A stretch of 8,567 nt of DNA. It comes from CAZNRY01 sp964575675. GTDB taxonomy: Bacteria; Eisenbacteria; RBG-16-71-46; CAIMUX01; VGJL01. Below are positions 1-8,567 of this stretch, piece after piece (within the stretch, counting starts at the first letter, position 1; every line of letters starts with the position of its first letter). The position numbers were made by a program, and so were the translations under genes. The notes under the pieces were generated by a model, which was not told the origin of the DNA, searched no databases, and saw nothing but the letters and a program-made list of their open reading frames with translations. The stretch is from the NCBI GenBank assembly GCA_964575675.1, contig CAZNRY010000166.1, positions 1-8,567 of the forward strand, read 5' to 3'.

Positions 1-45
1 GAGGCGATCCCGTTCCCGCGGATGCTCTACCGGCTTTACCCGTGA
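1..45 (+). CDS. 3' end of an upstream gene (partial, unidentified)
   Basis: One frame is open from the window edge and ends with TGA at 43-45, giving the tail EAIPFPRMLYRLYP. The aromatic and proline-rich ending reads like a real protein C-terminus, and it is followed immediately by a GC palindrome and then non-coding sequence. Fourteen residues are too few to recognise a family. A chance open frame cannot be excluded in DNA this rich in G+C. Confidence 0.35.
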   Translation, partial: EAIPFPRMLYRLYP

Positions 46-49
46 TCGA

Positions 50-65
50 GGCCGCCCGGGCGGCC
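50..65. terminator. perfect 16-bp GC palindrome, possible hairpin terminator
   Basis: GGCCGCCCGGGCGGCC is its own reverse complement. As RNA it could fold into a six-pair GC stem closed by a four-base loop. It starts 4 nt after the TGA at 43-45, where a terminator would be expected. No T-tract follows, so it is not a canonical intrinsic terminator. It could equally be a protein-binding palindrome or chance in GC-rich sequence. The rest of 46-190 shows no convincing promoter with both -35 and -10 boxes. Confidence 0.3.
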
Positions 66-171
66 CAACGTCCGGGGCAAACCGGCGTCGGGACGGCCTG
101 GCGTGATACCTTCCACGGAGGACCGCCAGCACGGGCGCGAACCCGGAGGCCCCTTCACGCGTAGAGGCCGG

Positions 172-189
172 CGGGGCTATCGGGCCCCG
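172..189 (+). other. leader hairpin abutting the tolC-like gene's ribosome binding site
   Basis: CGGGGC (172-177) can pair with GCCCCG (184-189) around a six-base loop. This puts a GC-only stem one base upstream of the Shine-Dalgarno sequence at 191-197. If transcribed it would lie in the 5' leader of the efflux operon and could influence ribosome access. A role is inference only, since short GC stems are common at this base composition. Confidence 0.3.
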
Positions 190-190
190 G

Positions 191-197
191 GGAGGAG
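191..197 (+). promoter_or_regulatory. ribosome binding site deciding the start of the TolC-like gene
   Basis: GGAGGAG lies 7 nt upstream of the ATG at 205. It favours that start over the in-frame upstream codon at 103, which would add 34 low-complexity Arg/Gly/Pro-rich residues ahead of an otherwise well-formed signal peptide. Confidence 0.8.
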
Positions 198-204
198 TAC
201 GAGG

Positions 205-1575
205 ATGATTCACCGATCGAGTGTAGCGAAGCGGTTCTGCCGCCGGGGTATCGCCCCGGCCCTCGCGGGAATCTTGGGCGTTGCCGCCGCCGGTTGGGTT
301 CATGCGGCGCCGCTTTCCTTGGATGAGTGCGTCGATATCGCCAGGAAGCAGAATCCCGGCGTCGCCGCCGCCCGTTACGGCGTCGAGGCAGCGCGGGGAA
401 GCCGTCTGAGCAGCAGCTCGGCCTTCCTTCCCAGTGTCACGACCAGCGGCGGATTCCGGCAGACCTCGAGCCGCCCGGGAAGCCCGGTCGTCGACGTGGT
501 CCTCTCCGATTCGGCCGGGATCACCTACGATATTACCTATGACCGGGTCAACGACGGCTACTCCTCGAGCTACGCGATCACGCAGAATCTGGTCGATTTT
601 CCCGCCTTTTACGAGTACCGTGCGTCGGGATTTGATCTGCTCTCGGCGCGGCACAGCCTTCGTGCGAGCGAGGCGCAGCTCATCTACCAGGTCCGCCAGC
701 AGTACTTCGCCCTCCTGAAGGCGATTCTCCTCAAACAGGTCGCGACGGAGGCCCTTGGAGTGGCCGACGCCCAACTGCGGAAGTCGGAAGCCCTCTTTGA
801 TCTGGGCTCCGTCGCCCGGGCCGATGTCCTGCAGGCCCGAGTGAATCGTGCGGCCAAGGAGCGCGCGGAGATTGCGTCGCGCACGGCCATCGAGCAGGAG
901 CGGGCCAGACTGGGGACGCTCTTGGGCCTCGACGTGCAGGAGCCACTCGAGATCAGGCTGGATGTGGCGGATCCTCCCCCCGCAGAGCTCGATGAAGCCG
1001 CCCTCATGGGGGAGGCGACCGACGGCCTTCCGGAAGTGCAGCTCGCCAAGGCCCGGGCCAGGGCGTCGCGCGACCGCTACCGCTCCACCGTCTGGTCCCA
1101 GTTTCCCACGGTGAACGGGAGCCTATTCTATGGGAAGGGTACGGATCGTCTCGGGGACTTGATGAATCCCGACGAGATCAAGGCGAACGGCAGCGAGTGG
1201 GGATTCTCGATCGGTGTGAGCTGGGATCTCTTCGACGGGATGAGAACGATCGGGGCGATGCAGCGGGCGAGGGCGCAAGAGGCTGCCGCCCAGCAGGGCC
1301 GTCGCGAGGCCGAGCTCAGCGCTTCGCTCGGCGTCCGCGAGGCGCTTGTCGCGATCCGGGACGCGCGCGAAGGGATCCGCGCGGGGCAGGAATCGGTGAA
1401 CCTCGCCGAGGAGAACCTGAAGCTTCAGCAGGCTCTTTATGAGAACGGAGGCGGGACCGTACTCGAGGTCAACACGGCGCAGGCGGATCTGACGAAGGCA
1501 AAGACCGACCTGATCAACAACCGCGTCGATCTGCAGCTCGCGCTCGCCCTGCTCGATCGGGCTCTGGGGCGCTGA
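205..1575 (+). CDS. TolC-family outer-membrane efflux protein
   Basis: This 456-residue protein is probably the outer-membrane exit duct of the tripartite pump encoded by this operon. A basic N-terminus (KRFCRRG), a hydrophobic core (about residues 16-32) and an Ala-X-Ala-like site (VHA/AP, cleavage near 34) form a Sec signal peptide. There is no lipobox cysteine. The mature part has the two homologous outer-membrane efflux repeats of TolC proteins. The first begins at LSLDECVDIARKQNPG (about residue 37) and the second near LPEVQLAKARARAS (about residue 275). Each has long Ala/Glu/Arg-rich helices and a strand region; the second ends in a typical coiled-coil tail (NTAQADLTKAKTDLINNR). Length is usual for the family. 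The start is set by the Shine-Dalgarno at 191-197. The adaptor gene follows after 37 nt. Family assignment is firm; the substrate is unknown. Confidence 0.93.
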   Translation: MIHRSSVAKRFCRRGIAPALAGILGVAAAGWVHAAPLSLDECVDIARKQNPGVAAARYGVEAARGSRLSSSSAFLPSVTTSGGFRQTSSRPGSPVVDVVLSDSAGITYDITYDRVNDGYSSSYAITQNLVDFPAFYEYRASGFDLLSARHSLRASEAQLIYQVRQQYFALLKAILLKQVATEALGVADAQLRKSEALFDLGSVARADVLQARVNRAAKERAEIASRTAIEQERARLGTLLGLDVQEPLEIRLDVADPPPAELDEAALMGEATDGLPEVQLAKARARASRDRYRSTVWSQFPTVNGSLFYGKGTDRLGDLMNPDEIKANGSEWGFSIGVSWDLFDGMRTIGAMQRARAQEAAAQQGRREAELSASLGVREALVAIRDAREGIRAGQESVNLAEENLKLQQALYENGGGTVLEVNTAQADLTKAKTDLINNRVDLQLALALLDRALGR

Positions 1576-1599
1576 CCCGGAACGTTTGCCGGCTAAGCG

Positions 1600-1605
1600 A
1601 GGAGG
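1600..1605 (+). promoter_or_regulatory. ribosome binding site deciding a GTG start of the adaptor
   Basis: AGGAGG is a perfect anti-16S match, 7 nt before GTG at 1613 and 10 nt before GTG at 1616. The in-frame TTG at 1586 lies upstream of this site and has no good site of its own. The ATG at 1608 is out of frame. The GTG at 1613 is therefore the preferred start. Confidence 0.75.
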
Positions 1606-1612
1606 CAATGCG

Positions 1613-2923
1613 GTGGTGAAGGGGAAGAAGAAGTTCCTTCTAGCGGGCGCCGCGCTCGTCGTCCTCGGCGTCCTCGTATATGTGAACCTCAAACCCAAGG
1701 CCTCATCGCGCGGGGTCGACGTCAAGGTCGAGGACGTGACGGCCAGGCGGATCGAATCTTGGGTCCGCGCCCCCGGGAAGGTCCAGCCGGTCACGAAGGT
1801 TCAGGTCTCGAGCAACGTGATGGGGAGGGTGATCGAGCTGGCCGTGAGGGAGGGGCAGCGCGTCAAGAGCGGCGATCTCCTGCTGCGCCTCGACGATGAG
1901 CGCTACCGCTCGATCGCCGCGCAGTACCGGGCCGCGATCCAATCGGGGGAGGCTCAGGTCGCCCTCGCCGAAGCGAATGCGCGGGAGGCAGAGGACAACC
2001 TCGCCCGGACCGAGAAGTTGGCGCCGCAGGGCCTCGCATCCGAACAGGATCTAATCGCGGCGCGGACCCGCAGCCAGGTCGCCGCGGCCCGCGTCACGGC
2101 CGCGAGGGAGGAGGTCAGCCGCGCGAAGGCGGGCCTCGCTCAGGGGGAGAAGGACCTCCGCGAGACGGTATTCCTCGCGCCGATGGACGGGGTCGTGACC
2201 GCCCTGAACGTCGAGGCGGGCGAAAATGTGATGACGGGGACGATGAACAACCCCGGCACCGTGATCCTCACCCTGGCCGATCTCTCCGCGATGGAAGTCC
2301 TCGCCGACGTGGACGAGACGGACGTCGTCAGGATCACGCCGGGACAGACGGCCCGCGTCTTCGTCGACGCAATCCCCGACACGACGTTTCCGGCGGTCGT
2401 CACGCGCGTCGGGCAATCGGGACGAGGCACGACCGGCGCCGCTCAGGAGGCGACCTCTTTCGAGGTCGCCGTCCTGCTCGCCGATCCGCCCGCGGCGATC
2501 CGCTCGGGAATGAACGCGGACGTCGAGGTTCTAACCGGGACCGCCGACAGCGTTCTCGCCGTTCCCCTGCAGGCGCTCACCGCGCGCCCGCCGGCAGTTG
2601 TCGAGAGGTGGAGGGCGAAGCGCGAGAATCGGACCTTCGATCCGGCCTCCGTCGACACGACCGGGCCGGCCGCCCGCAACCTCCTGGAGGGGGTCTTCCT
2701 CTTCGAGAGCGGCAAAGCGCGGTTCGTTCCCGTCGTGCTTGCCCTGCGAGGCGAAACGCATGTCGAGGTCCGCGGCGACCTCTCCGCGGGTCAGAAGTTG
2801 ATCATTGGCCCCTACAAGACCGTCCGCCGGCTCAACGACCAGGATCGCGCCCGGCTGGAGAAAAAGAAGGGGAAAGGGAAGAAGAACTCCGAGGGCGCGG
2901 GCGGCGCCAAAGAGGAGTCATGA
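1613..2923 (+). CDS. HlyD/MacA-type periplasmic adaptor (membrane fusion) protein
   Basis: This 436-residue protein probably bridges the inner-membrane ABC transporter and the outer-membrane channel. A Lys-rich start (KGKKK) and one transmembrane helix (about residues 8-24) anchor it in the inner membrane with the rest in the periplasm. Next come the first half of the lipoyl-like domain (about 57-95, GRVIELAVREGQRVKSGDLL), an alpha-helical hairpin rich in Ala, Glu, Gln and Arg (about 97-180), and the second lipoyl half (about 185-205, APMDGVVTALNVEAGENV). A beta-barrel follows (about 215-320) and a membrane-proximal domain near the C-terminus. About 30 polar residues (roughly 325-355) are inserted between the last two. 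The protein ends in a very basic tail (KKKGKGKK) and then Gly/Ala/Glu residues. The stop overlaps the ATPase start (ATGA), so the two are translationally coupled. The start is GTG 1613; TTG 1586 is a weaker alternative. Confidence 0.93.
   Translation: MVKGKKKFLLAGAALVVLGVLVYVNLKPKASSRGVDVKVEDVTARRIESWVRAPGKVQPVTKVQVSSNVMGRVIELAVREGQRVKSGDLLLRLDDERYRSIAAQYRAAIQSGEAQVALAEANAREAEDNLARTEKLAPQGLASEQDLIAARTRSQVAAARVTAAREEVSRAKAGLAQGEKDLRETVFLAPMDGVVTALNVEAGENVMTGTMNNPGTVILTLADLSAMEVLADVDETDVVRITPGQTARVFVDAIPDTTFPAVVTRVGQSGRGTTGAAQEATSFEVAVLLADPPAAIRSGMNADVEVLTGTADSVLAVPLQALTARPPAVVERWRAKRENRTFDPASVDTTGPAARNLLEGVFLFESGKARFVPVVLALRGETHVEVRGDLSAGQKLIIGPYKTVRRLNDQDRARLEKKKGKGKKNSEGAGGAKEES
2857..2886 (+). 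other. 30-nt homopurine tract encoding the basic tail of the adaptor
   Basis: All 30 bases are A or G, encoding most of the Lys/Gly-rich segment EKKKGKGKK near the adaptor C-terminus, shortly upstream of the ATPase start. The bias follows from Lys, Glu and Gly codons, but its A-richness stands out against the surrounding GC-rich DNA. Confidence 0.6.
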
Positions 2924-3741
2924 CGGGCGAGGGGGCGGCGCCGGTCCCCCCGGAACCACAGGCCGCGGTCCGTCCCGCGCGGATCGATGAGGCGAACGCG
3001 GCGCGCAAATCGACATCGATGACAGAATCGTCCGTGCTGATCGAGCTTGCCGGGATCGAACGTGTCTACCACGTCGGGCAGGAAGAAGTTCACGCACTGG
3101 ACGGGGTCGATCTCACGATCCGCCGCAACGAGTTCGTTGCCGTGATGGGACCATCGGGCAGCGGCAAGTCGACCCTGATGAATCTGATCGGATGCCTCGA
3201 CTCCCCGACTGCGGGGAGCTACTTGCTCAACGGCAACGCCGTCGAGCGGCTCGATGACGATGAGCTCGCGCGGATCAGGAATCTCGAGATCGGCTTCGTC
3301 TTCCAGACGTTCAATCTCCTCCCCCGCGCGAGCGCCCTCAGAAACGTCGAGCTCCCTCTGATCTACGCCGGGCTCAAGATGGCCGAGCGGAGGCGCCGCG
3401 CCCTGCAGGCCCTCGTCTGGGTGGGCCTCGGGGATTGCGCTCATCGGAAGCCGAACGAGCTCTCGGGAGGACAGCGGCAACGCGTGGCGATCGCGCGAGC
3501 CCTCGTTACGGAACCGAGCTTGATCCTCGCCGACGAGCCGACCGGCAATCTCGATTCCAAGACCGGCGAGGAGATTCTCGCAGCCTTCGACAGGATCCAT
3601 GCTGCGGGGAACTCGATCGTGCTCGTAACCCACGACGAATGGATCGCCCGCCACGCCCAGAGGGTCATCCGGCTGCACGACGGCCGCGTGGCCTCCGACC
3701 TGCCCAGGGAAGAGGACGCGGGACGCGGATTCACCCGATGA
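2920..3741 (+). CDS. MacB/LolD-type ABC transporter ATP-binding protein
   Basis: This 273-residue stand-alone ATPase should power the two permeases encoded downstream. All nucleotide-binding motifs are intact: Walker A GPSGSGKST (77-85), Q-loop glutamine 129 in FVFQTFNLLP, signature LSGGQ (181-185), Walker B LILADEP (201-207, catalytic Glu206) and switch histidine 238 in VTHDE. The NLEIGFVFQTFNLL context and the start IERVYHVGQEEVHALDGV are typical of the MacB/LolD/FtsE group. The ATG at 2920 overlaps the adaptor stop, and GAGGAG sits only 2 nt upstream, closer than ideal. An in-frame ATG at 3019 would remove a 33-residue Ala/Pro-rich N-terminus that is not part of the domain, but it lacks a Shine-Dalgarno. 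I chose 2920 with about 60% certainty. The end overlaps permease 1 by ATGA. Confidence 0.96.
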   Translation: MTGEGAAPVPPEPQAAVRPARIDEANAARKSTSMTESSVLIELAGIERVYHVGQEEVHALDGVDLTIRRNEFVAVMGPSGSGKSTLMNLIGCLDSPTAGSYLLNGNAVERLDDDELARIRNLEIGFVFQTFNLLPRASALRNVELPLIYAGLKMAERRRRALQALVWVGLGDCAHRKPNELSGGQRQRVAIARALVTEPSLILADEPTGNLDSKTGEEILAAFDRIHAAGNSIVLVTHDEWIARHAQRVIRLHDGRVASDLPREEDAGRGFTR

Positions 3742-4958
3742 GCTTCCTGGAATCTCTGCGGCTCGCCCTCTCTGTCCTGTGGGCGAATCGGCTGCGGTCT
3801 TTTCTAACCATCCTGGGCAACGTCGTGGCGGTGAGCTCCGTCGTCGCCGTCGTCGCCATCATCAACGGGTTCAACAGCTACGTCGCGGACCGTATTCTTC
3901 TGACGGGAAGCCACGTCTTCACGGTGACGAAGTTCGGTTTCACGACCGATGAAGAGACGTTTCACAAGATGATGCGCCGCCGGAATCTGACCCTCGACGA
4001 TGCGGATGCGCTCGGACGGCAGATGCAGAACGCGATGGCCGTGGTTCCCGTCGTCTCCCGCCAGGAGAACCTTCGCGCGGGGGGAGAAGAAGCGACCGGG
4101 GCGCGGATCGTCGGGCTGGGCGAGGGGTATCCGGACCTCCGGACCATGGACATCCAGGCGGGTCGCCACATGGCGCGCGAGGAAATCCAGGGACGGGCTC
4201 TCGTCGCCGTGATCGGCGACCAGGTTCGGGAGAAGCTCTTCGAGGGGATCGATCCGCTCGGGCGGGATCTCCGGGTCGGCCGGCATCGCTTCCGGATCGT
4301 GGGGGTCCTTCAGAAGCGGGGGAGCGTACTGGGACAATCCCAGGACAACGTCGTTCTCGTCCCCGTCACGACCTATGTGAAGCTCTTCGGCGCGCGAGAC
4401 CCGGTCGAGATCAACATTCGGGCCAAGAGCGCGGAGACGATGCTCGCGGCTCAGGACGAGGCGGCGCTGCTCCTGAAGCTGCGGCGCGGACTCAATCCTT
4501 GGCAGGAGGCGGATTTCGACATCGTGACCTCGGAAATGCTCTACGACCTCTATCAAAACGTCACGAAGGGGATCTACGGCCTCACGATCGGGATTGTCGC
4601 GATCAGTCTGCTCGTCGGCGGGATCGTGATCATGAACATCATGTTCGTCTCGGTGACCGAGCGGACTCGAGAAATCGGCATACGCCGGGCCCTCGGCGCG
4701 AGGAAGCGCGACATCGTGCTGCAGTTCCTCTCGGAGTCGATCTCTCTTGCCGCGATGGGCGGCTTGATCGGCGTCCTCGTCGGAGTCGGCGGGGCCCTGA
4801 TCCTCCGGGGAGCGACGCCGCTGCCGGCGTCGATCAGCCTATGGTCGGTCGTCGTGGGCCTCGTTCTCGCCTCGTCGGTCGGTCTGTTCTTCGGGATCAA
4901 TCCCGCCGTGCGGGCGAGCCGGCTCGAGCCGGTGGAGGCGCTGCGCCATGAAGTTTGA
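3738..4958 (+). CDS. MacB/FtsX-type ABC transporter permease, first of two
   Basis: This 406-residue inner-membrane protein has the four-helix plan of the MacB/FtsX class. The first helix (about 20-43, LTILGNVVAVSSVVAVVAII) is followed by a large periplasmic domain (about 44-275, MacB core-domain type). Three C-terminal helices follow (about 278-304, 333-356 and 366-388). The cytoplasmic segment after helix 2, TERTREIGIRRALGARKRDI, is the conserved coupling region of the family, and the end (PAVRASRLEPVEALRHE) is also typical. The periplasmic domain carries LGQSQD (198-203), shared in variant form with permease 2. There is no clear Shine-Dalgarno, so translation probably depends on re-initiation from the ATGA overlap with the ATPase gene. 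It lacks a fused ATPase, unlike MacB proper. It is probably one half of a heterodimer with permease 2. Confidence 0.95.
   Translation: MSFLESLRLALSVLWANRLRSFLTILGNVVAVSSVVAVVAIINGFNSYVADRILLTGSHVFTVTKFGFTTDEETFHKMMRRRNLTLDDADALGRQMQNAMAVVPVVSRQENLRAGGEEATGARIVGLGEGYPDLRTMDIQAGRHMAREEIQGRALVAVIGDQVREKLFEGIDPLGRDLRVGRHRFRIVGVLQKRGSVLGQSQDNVVLVPVTTYVKLFGARDPVEINIRAKSAETMLAAQDEAALLLKLRRGLNPWQEADFDIVTSEMLYDLYQNVTKGIYGLTIGIVAISLLVGGIVIMNIMFVSVTERTREIGIRRALGARKRDIVLQFLSESISLAAMGGLIGVLVGVGGALILRGATPLPASISLWSVVVGLVLASSVGLFFGINPAVRASRLEPVEALRHEV
4934..4938 (+). promoter_or_regulatory. ribosome binding site of permease 2, inside permease 1
   Basis: GGAGG lies 9 nt before the ATG at 4948, within the codons for the VEAL motif near the end of permease 1. 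It supports the ATG at 4948 and an 11-nt gene overlap, and gives permease 2 its own initiation signal in addition to coupling. Confidence 0.65.
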
Positions 4959-6192
4959 CGCGGCCCATCGGCGCAGCCTCGCCGGGGAGAATGTGCGGAT
5001 GGCTCTGACGACGCTCTGGTCGCAGAAGCTGAGGTCGGGCCTCACGCTCCTCGGCGTCATCATCGGGGTGGCGACGGTGATCGCAATGGTCAGCCTCATC
5101 CAGGGACTGAATGGATCGATCGCCCGGCAGATCGGCGCCCTCGGCAGCGGGGTCCTCTACATCTCGAAGCACGAGGCGGGGATCCACATCGGGGAGAGGG
5201 ACCGGAAGGTGCGCAAGGACCTGACGAAGGACGATGCCGCGGCGATCGCCCGCCTGTGCCCGGCCGTGGCGACCGTTTCCCCGGAGGTCTGGCAGGGGCG
5301 GCGAATCTCGTATGGACGGCTCGAGACGAGAAACATCGGAATCGTCGGGGGGACCGAGGATTTCTTCGCGACGAACAACTGGTCGATCGGGGAGGGACGG
5401 CCCCTGTCGGCGGACGATGTGCGGCACTCCTCCGCATTCTGTGTCCTCGGTACGGCAGTGACCGATCAACTCTTCCCATCCGGCGGGGCGATCGGCGCGC
5501 GGGTCAGAGTCGGCAGCGATGTGTACGTCGTGATCGGCGTTCTCGCCTCCAGGGGGAAGTTCCTCGGACAGAACCAGGACGAGATCGCCGTCGTGCCGCT
5601 TGCGCGACTCGCCCGCAGCAGGGGCTACGGCAACGCGGTCGATCACATCGTCGCCGCCGCGCGGAGCCCGGCCCTGGCCGAGGCGGCGAGCGAGCAGATC
5701 GAGGAACTGCTGCGGAGGCGCCGCGGGGTGCGCTCCGAGCAGGAGAATGACTTCGGCATCACGTCCCAGGAGAACTTGCTACAGATCTACAAGCAGATCA
5801 CGCAGGGGTTCTTCCTTGTGATGGTCCTGATCTCATCGATCGGGTTGATGGTCGGCGGGATCGGCGTGATGAACATGATGCTCGTTTCCGTCCGGGAGCG
5901 GACGCGCGAGATTGGACTCAGGATGGCGGTTGGCTGCCGCCGCAGGGACCTGCTGGCGCAGTTCCTCGTCGAGGCCTCCGTTCTGACGGGTTGCGGCGGC
6001 GTGATCGGAATCGCCTTGGGGCAGCTTTTCGCGCTCCTGCTCTCGCTTGTTCTGCCGGTCCCCGCGGGCGTGAGCCTGCCGTGGGTGGTCGTCGCCGTCG
6101 CGGTCTCGGCGTCGATCGGCCTCTTCTTCGGGATCTACCCCGCCTGGCGGGCCTCGCGCCTGGACCCTGTCGAGGCTCTGCGATACGAGTGA
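4948..6192 (+). CDS. MacB/FtsX-type ABC transporter permease, second of two
   Basis: This 414-residue inner-membrane protein has the same architecture as permease 1. Helix 1 is at about 31-53 (LTLLGVIIGVATVIAMVSLI), then a periplasmic core domain (about 54-285) and helices near 287-313, 344-366 and 376-398. It has the family segment RERTREIGLRMAVGCRRRDL and ends in PAWRASRLDPVEALRYE, closely parallel to permease 1. LGQNQD (206-211) matches LGQSQD of permease 1. Overall the two are clearly divergent, especially in the periplasmic domain, so they look like old paralogues rather than a recent tandem copy. It overlaps permease 1 by 11 nt. With one ATPase gene for two permeases, a heterodimeric permease with two copies of the ATPase is the likely assembly. 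It is the last gene of the efflux operon; no strong terminator follows. Confidence 0.95.
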   Translation: MKFDAAHRRSLAGENVRMALTTLWSQKLRSGLTLLGVIIGVATVIAMVSLIQGLNGSIARQIGALGSGVLYISKHEAGIHIGERDRKVRKDLTKDDAAAIARLCPAVATVSPEVWQGRRISYGRLETRNIGIVGGTEDFFATNNWSIGEGRPLSADDVRHSSAFCVLGTAVTDQLFPSGGAIGARVRVGSDVYVVIGVLASRGKFLGQNQDEIAVVPLARLARSRGYGNAVDHIVAAARSPALAEAASEQIEELLRRRRGVRSEQENDFGITSQENLLQIYKQITQGFFLVMVLISSIGLMVGGIGVMNMMLVSVRERTREIGLRMAVGCRRRDLLAQFLVEASVLTGCGGVIGIALGQLFALLLSLVLPVPAGVSLPWVVVAVAVSASIGLFFGIYPAWRASRLDPVEALRYE

Positions 6193-6224
6193 GCCTCCGG
6201 CAGCCAGGAAGCTGAATCCTGCGC

Positions 6225-6230
6225 TAGAAT
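6225..6230 (+). promoter_or_regulatory. candidate -10 box of a leaderless uvrA promoter
   Basis: TAGAAT differs from the sigma-70 consensus TATAAT at one position and ends 6 nt before the uvrA ATG at 6237. Transcription would start at or next to the A of the ATG, giving a leaderless mRNA. In agreement, no Shine-Dalgarno sequence lies at a useful distance; the spacer is six Cs. No convincing -35 box is seen about 17 nt upstream and the extended TGn motif is absent, so this remains a candidate. Confidence 0.4.
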
Positions 6231-6236
6231 CCCCCC

Positions 6237-8567
<2,331 letters not shown>

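Noticed and set aside
103..204. In-frame N-terminal extension of the TolC-like protein
   Set aside because: It adds 34 low-complexity residues before a clear signal peptide. The ATG at 205 has a strong Shine-Dalgarno at 191-197, while 103 has none.
1586..1612. TTG at 1586 as the adaptor start
   Set aside because: It lies upstream of the perfect AGGAGG at 1600-1605 and has no good site of its own. GTG at 1613 is correctly spaced from that site.
2859..2886. Possible programmed frameshift at the A-rich run in the adaptor tail
   Set aside because: In frame the site reads G AAA AAG, not the canonical A AAA AAG heptamer. The zero frame ends normally at the ATGA junction, so no frameshift product is needed.
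2608..2919. Open frame extending the ATPase upstream through the adaptor gene
   Set aside because: It is the +1 shadow of the adaptor coding sequence, Arg/Gly/Pro-rich without domain features. The adaptor frame itself carries conserved motifs.
2812..3678. 288-codon open frame on the minus strand opposite the ATPase
   Set aside because: Long antisense frames are expected at this G+C content. It has no recognisable domain and lies opposite a gene with every conserved ABC motif.
3435..3737. Open frame extending permease 1 upstream through the ATPase gene
   Set aside because: It overlaps the signature, Walker B and H-loop coding region of the ATPase and reads as Arg/Asp-rich shadow sequence. 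The ATG at 3738 begins a normal permease N-terminus.
4897..5646. 249-codon open frame on the minus strand opposite permease 2
   Set aside because: Arg/Pro/Asp-rich antisense shadow with no membrane segments or motifs, opposite a clear permease.
6205..6221. Stem-loop CAGGA/TCCTG as a terminator between permease 2 and uvrA
   Set aside because: Only five pairs with a seven-base loop and no T-tract; too weak to call a terminator.

Overview
The window is a dense stretch of G+C-rich DNA (about two thirds G+C by eye) with every recognisable gene on the + strand. A TolC-type outer-membrane channel with a signal peptide implies a diderm (Gram-negative type) bacterium. G+C content, gene style and a possible leaderless promoter fit a deep-branching or environmental diderm, such as an Acidobacteria-like or Eisenbacteria-like lineage, but I cannot place it from this sequence alone.

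Layout. Positions 1-45 hold what looks like the last codons of an upstream gene, followed at once by a perfect GC palindrome (50-65). Five genes then form one tight operon: an outer-membrane TolC-family protein (205-1575), a MacA/HlyD-type periplasmic adaptor (1613-2923), a MacB-type ABC ATPase (2920-3741) and two different MacB/FtsX-type permeases (3738-4958 and 4948-6192). The last four genes overlap end to start: two ATGA junctions and one 11-nt overlap. After a 44-nt gap, uvrA (6237 onward) runs off the right edge with 777 codons present.

How the genes work together. The five-gene set encodes a complete tripartite efflux machine spanning inner membrane, periplasm and outer membrane. In MacB the ATPase and permease are fused and the protein homodimerises. 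Here the ATPase is separate and there are two distinct permeases, so the inner-membrane part is probably a heterodimeric permease with two copies of one ATPase. The substrate cannot be read from the sequence. uvrA encodes the damage-recognition ATPase of nucleotide excision repair. It is probably a separate transcription unit: a TAGAAT box ends 6 nt before its ATG and there is no Shine-Dalgarno sequence.

The strongest oddity is in UvrA. Two zinc modules are intact, but the C-terminal zinc finger has lost its second cysteine pair (Phe758 and Trp761 instead of Cys). Each change is one base from the expected codon, and they cluster with a third substitution next to an 8-G run close to the window end. 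This is either a base-call or assembly artefact or a real variant of a normally near-invariant finger. I see no mobile element, CRISPR array, RNA gene or new multi-gene system. The rest of the window is a well-organised example of known families.
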